A stretch of DNA of 34,705 nt, taken from assembly GCA_905214615.1 (NCBI GenBank), contig CAJMMX010000016.1, forward strand, positions 1-34,705. Reading direction: 5' to 3'. The position numbers were made by a program, and so were the translations under genes. The stretch is from an uncultured bacterium. GTDB taxonomy: Bacteria > Actinomycetota > Coriobacteriia > Coriobacteriales > Coriobacteriaceae. Numbering within the stretch: position 1 is the stretch's first letter; every line of letters starts with the position of its first letter. The notes under the pieces were generated by a model. It searched no databases. It had not been told where the DNA came from and worked only from the letters and a program-made list of their open reading frames with translations. Positions 32,450-34,705 of this stretch are shown here, piece by piece.

Positions 32450-32546
32450 AACCCGCCAGAGCGAGCAAGGTGCCTTGAAACGAAGCGGCATTGATCTTTT
32501 GATCATGCCGCCGAAGTTGAAAGGCAGATTGCCGCTCTGGCGGGTT
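32450..32546. repeat. Nested hairpin repeat, copy B (behind the UPF0597 gene)
   Basis: This 97-nt element is the twin of copy A: 13-bp outer arms (32450-32462 with 32534-32546), GCAA/TTGC, GG/GA loop, TGCCTT/AAGGCA, and an apical GCGGCATTGATC/GATCATGCCGC hairpin with one bulged T. It lies in the convergent spacer between the HAD and UPF0597 genes. Confidence 0.85.
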
Positions 32547-32595
32547 TGCAGCGTCGAGCCGTTACGCGGGTTGGTAAACCCGCGTAACTAACGAA

Positions 32596-33915
32596 CTAGC
32601 ACACTCGAGTCTTGCCGATCATGATGTTGAGGATCTCGACGTCGGTGTCCTTCATACCCACACGGCCCACGTAGCCCATGCTGGCAATCGTCTGCTCGAC
32701 GGTATCCTGGATCAAACCCTCGCCGGCACGGAAGCCACGCCCCTGCATGGCCATGTCATGTCCCAGAATCGCCGCATCGACGGCAGCCGAAATCTTGGCG
32801 GCACAACTCGCCTTGGCGCCGTCGCACACGATGCCGCCCACGTTACCGAGCGTATTCGAGACCGTCGCGCCAATCTGCTCGCGCGTGCCACCGCACAGCC
32901 AGGTAATCGCAGCGCCGGCGCCGCACGCGGCGCAAATAGCACCGCAAAACGCCGAAAGCGCACCAATATAGCTCTTGATATGCACGGCGATAAGATCGGA
33001 CAGCATCACGGCGCGTACCAGACGCTCGTGGTCGCAACGCAGGTACTCGGCATACTCCATGACGGGCAATGCGCAGGTAATGCCTTGATTGCCCGAGCCG
33101 CACACAATGGCGACCGGCAGCGCGCAACCGTTCATGCGGGCGTCGGACCCGGCGGCCGCACGGGCACGGGCACGGCAGGCGACGTCATCGGCACGAGCAC
33201 CCAGCAGCGTACGACCCACCTCGGCGCCCCAAGCGTGCGCAAGGCCCTCGGCACTGATTGCGCCATTCAGCTCAATCTGACGCTCAACGGCAGCGCGGGC
33301 GCCCTCAATGTCACCGTCCTCGATAAAGTCGATGATGGAATCAATGGACATGGGCGTATCGGCGTTATCTGCCGCACGCTCGGCCACGACGCGCTCGGCG
33401 CAGGCGGCGCACTCCCCCGCTGACTTGCCGCACACCGGAATACCGTCGAGCGTATGGCACGTGACATTGGTGTGGTGGTCGGTAATCTCGATGACCGCGG
33501 TATGGCCCCCGGCCGTGGCAGTCACCTTGATGTAGAGGTTGGGCACGCCCTCGACAAGCGACACATCGCAGTAGCCGGCATCGGAGAGGAGCTCGGCCAC
33601 GCGAGCACGGTCTTCGTCGTCAACGCTCTCGAGCACCTCGAGCGCGCTCTTGGCGTCGCCGCCCACGGCACCCAGCACGGCCGCCGCCTCAATACCGTGC
33701 ATGCCGCCCGAGTTGGGCACGGTCACGCTCTTAACGTTCTTGATGATATTGCCCGAGCAGGCAACATCCATATGATCGGGTTCGCAACCGAGCGTCTGGC
33801 TCGCCAGCGCCGCTGCATAGGCAACGGCAATGGGCTCGGTGCAGCCGAGCGCACAGACAAGCTCGCGGTTCAAAACATCGCAAAACGAGGTATCACGAAG
33901 GGAATCGGCAGGCAT
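32596..33915 (-). CDS. UPF0597 / L-cysteine desulfidase (CyuA-like) family protein
   Basis: Iron-sulfur-dependent lyase (439 aa) of the L-cysteine desulfidase / L-serine dehydratase alpha-type family, predicted to break cysteine into sulfide, ammonia and pyruvate. The motif GCTEP (Cys25), SGNIIKN, PNSGGMHG and GSGNQG are visible, with several further cysteines (e.g. CDGAKASCA) that may ligate a [4Fe-4S] cluster. TAGGAG lies 6 bases before ATG 33915. The sulfide could feed MetY or the cysteine-desulfurase network; serine as substrate is an alternative. An inverted repeat at 33971 may regulate it. Confidence 0.88.
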   Translation of the reverse strand: MPADSLRDTSFCDVLNRELVCALGCTEPIAVAYAAALASQTLGCEPDHMDVACSGNIIKNVKSVTVPNSGGMHGIEAAAVLGAVGGDAKSALEVLESVDDEDRARVAELLSDAGYCDVSLVEGVPNLYIKVTATAGGHTAVIEITDHHTNVTCHTLDGIPVCGKSAGECAACAERVVAERAADNADTPMSIDSIIDFIEDGDIEGARAAVERQIELNGAISAEGLAHAWGAEVGRTLLGARADDVACRARARAAAGSDARMNGCALPVAIVCGSGNQGITCALPVMEYAEYLRCDHERLVRAVMLSDLIAVHIKSYIGALSAFCGAICAACGAGAAITWLCGGTREQIGATVSNTLGNVGGIVCDGAKASCAAKISAAVDAAILGHDMAMQGRGFRAGEGLIQDTVEQTIASMGYVGRVGMKDTDVEILNIMIGKTRVC

Positions 33916-33970
33916 AGGTATCTCCTACTTGTATAACGGGCTGGGCTCTCAAAAATAGCTAGCTCTTTTA

Positions 33971-33990
33971 TTTGATAACAATGCATCAAA
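33971..33990. promoter_or_regulatory. Candidate operator upstream of the UPF0597 gene
   Basis: TTTGAT (33971-33976) and ATCAAA (33985-33990) form a 6-8-6 inverted repeat in an AT-rich stretch 56 bases before the start codon. On the minus strand it reads TTTGATGCATTGTTATCAAA and overlaps a possible -35 (TTGATG). Confidence 0.35.
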
Positions 33991-34186
33991 AACCGCAACC
34001 ATGGTTCCGGCGGACGGCGCTCAAGCGCAAACTGGCGGAATTATTCATGAGAAGCTGGTCTTGTTGCATGCTAAAGCGTTTGACCAAAAAACGCCCGAGC
34101 GTTTACGCAAAAGTCGCGCTATCATGCAGTCGAACGCGGTAAACACCTTTAGCATTTGCGCCGCACAGACCAGAGAGGAACCATCC

Positions 34187-34654
34187 ATGAAGATCGGTAT
34201 CGGTAACGACCACGCCGCCGTCGAGCTCAAGAACATCATTTCCGAGCACCTGCAGGAGCGCGGCTGCGAGGTCGTGAACTTTGGCACCGACACCTCCGAG
34301 AGCTTTGACTACCCCATCGCCGGCTACAAGGTGGGTAAGGCCGTTGCCAACGGCGACGTCGACCTGGGCATCCTCATCTGCGGCACCGGCGTCGGGATTA
34401 GCCTGGCTGCCAACAAGGTCGAAGGTGTACGCGCCGTCGTGTGCTCCGAGCCCTTCAGTGCCAAGCTCTCCCGCATGCACAACAATACCAACGTGCTCGC
34501 CTTTGGCGCCCGAGTCGTAGGCTCCGAGCTCGCCAAGATGATTGTCGACGAATGGCTCGACGCCGAGTTTGAGGGCGGTCGTCACGAACGTCGCGTTAAC
34601 CTCCTCAACGAGATCGACCACACGCGCGGCCTCAAAGTCGTCGACGAAGCCTAA
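34187..34654 (+). CDS. rpiB: Ribose 5-phosphate isomerase B (RpiB/LacAB family)
   Basis: Sugar-phosphate isomerase (155 aa) interconverting ribulose 5-phosphate and ribose 5-phosphate in the pentose phosphate pathway. The substrate-site GNDHAA at 6-11, the catalytic cysteine in CGTGVGIS (Cys65) and RMHNNTNVLAFGARV with His98 are all family hallmarks, and length is normal. GAGAGGAA precedes ATG 34187; the frame upstream to 34001 has no site. The family also contains allose- and galactose-6-phosphate isomerases, so substrate is by similarity. Confidence 0.94.
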   Translation: MKIGIGNDHAAVELKNIISEHLQERGCEVVNFGTDTSESFDYPIAGYKVGKAVANGDVDLGILICGTGVGISLAANKVEGVRAVVCSEPFSAKLSRMHNNTNVLAFGARVVGSELAKMIVDEWLDAEFEGGRHERRVNLLNEIDHTRGLKVVDEA

Positions 34655-34705
34655 ACTACTCAGCGCCACAAGCTAACAGCAGGGGCCCGCTCGGAACACA
34701 TGTCC

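Noticed and set aside
34085..34103. Terminator-like hairpin with a T-run on the minus strand upstream of the UPF0597 gene
   Set aside because: The stem is only 5 bp and there is no gene upstream on that strand to terminate; chance is likely, though an attenuator cannot be excluded.
34068..34155. Inverted repeat ATGCTAAAG/CTTTAGCAT before rpiB
   Set aside because: Nine-base arms 70 bases apart with no supporting helix; too weak to call a regulatory structure.
1..34705. CRISPR array or intact insertion sequence
   Set aside because: No regularly spaced direct repeats and no transposase-like protein were found on either strand.

Overview
The window looks like a chromosomal segment of a Collinsella-type member of the Coriobacteriia (Actinomycetota, gut anaerobe). 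This is inferred from the high G+C, the GCC/CTC/GAG-rich codon use, strictly anaerobic Fe-S and selenium enzymes, and overall protein character; no database was searched. Most genes lie on the minus strand. There is no CRISPR array, prophage or intact insertion sequence. The left edge (1-320) is an AT-rich patch with a three-copy 19-bp repeat and what looks like the tail of a broken gene.

Left third (400-15,230), read on the minus strand: gdhA (glutamate dehydrogenase); a complete selenocysteine decoding set of selA and selB (4-base overlap) followed by the tRNA-Sec gene; an FNT-family formate/nitrite-type channel; a tRNA-Pro/tRNA-Gly operon; brnQ; and a seven-gene run: two 2-hydroxyacyl-CoA dehydratase-like (double-cubane type) proteins, their ATP-dependent activator, selD, yedF, a DUF3343 protein and a cysteine-desulfurase-like protein. 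selD is itself a selenoprotein gene: an in-frame TGA at codon 17 is followed by a good bacterial SECIS hairpin, so simple ORF calling loses its first 20 residues, including the catalytic Sec17 and Lys20.

Middle (15,400-21,080): molybdate transport (modA, modB with an unusual exported N-terminal domain, modC) and molybdenum cofactor synthesis (mogA/moaB, moeA). With the selenium genes and the FNT channel this forms a Se/Mo neighbourhood that would support a selenocysteine-containing, Mo- or W-dependent enzyme such as formate dehydrogenase or a selenium-dependent hydroxylase. No such client enzyme lies in the window.

Right third (21,280-34,705): a CLC-F-like fluoride/proton antiporter and a lipid/diacylglycerol kinase (plus strand), a small GGQ release-factor-like protein, xpt, an MFS exporter, a MetY-type sulfhydrylase, a C_GCAxxG_C_C redox protein, a YigZ-family protein, RNase P RNA (rnpB), ribosomal protein S1, a HAD hydrolase, an L-cysteine desulfidase-family protein (UPF0597) and rpiB.

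Two families of structured repeats occupy gene ends. One (four copies: 12,527; 13,829; 29,270; 32,450) is a roughly 97-112-nt nested hairpin with compensatory changes between copies and a shared tandem-purine internal loop. Two of its copies sit in consecutive spacers of the dehydratase-like operon. The other is a looser set of GGGAC-containing palindromes at 3' ends of genes. The repeat family and the dehydratase/selenium gene run are the strongest candidates for something undescribed.
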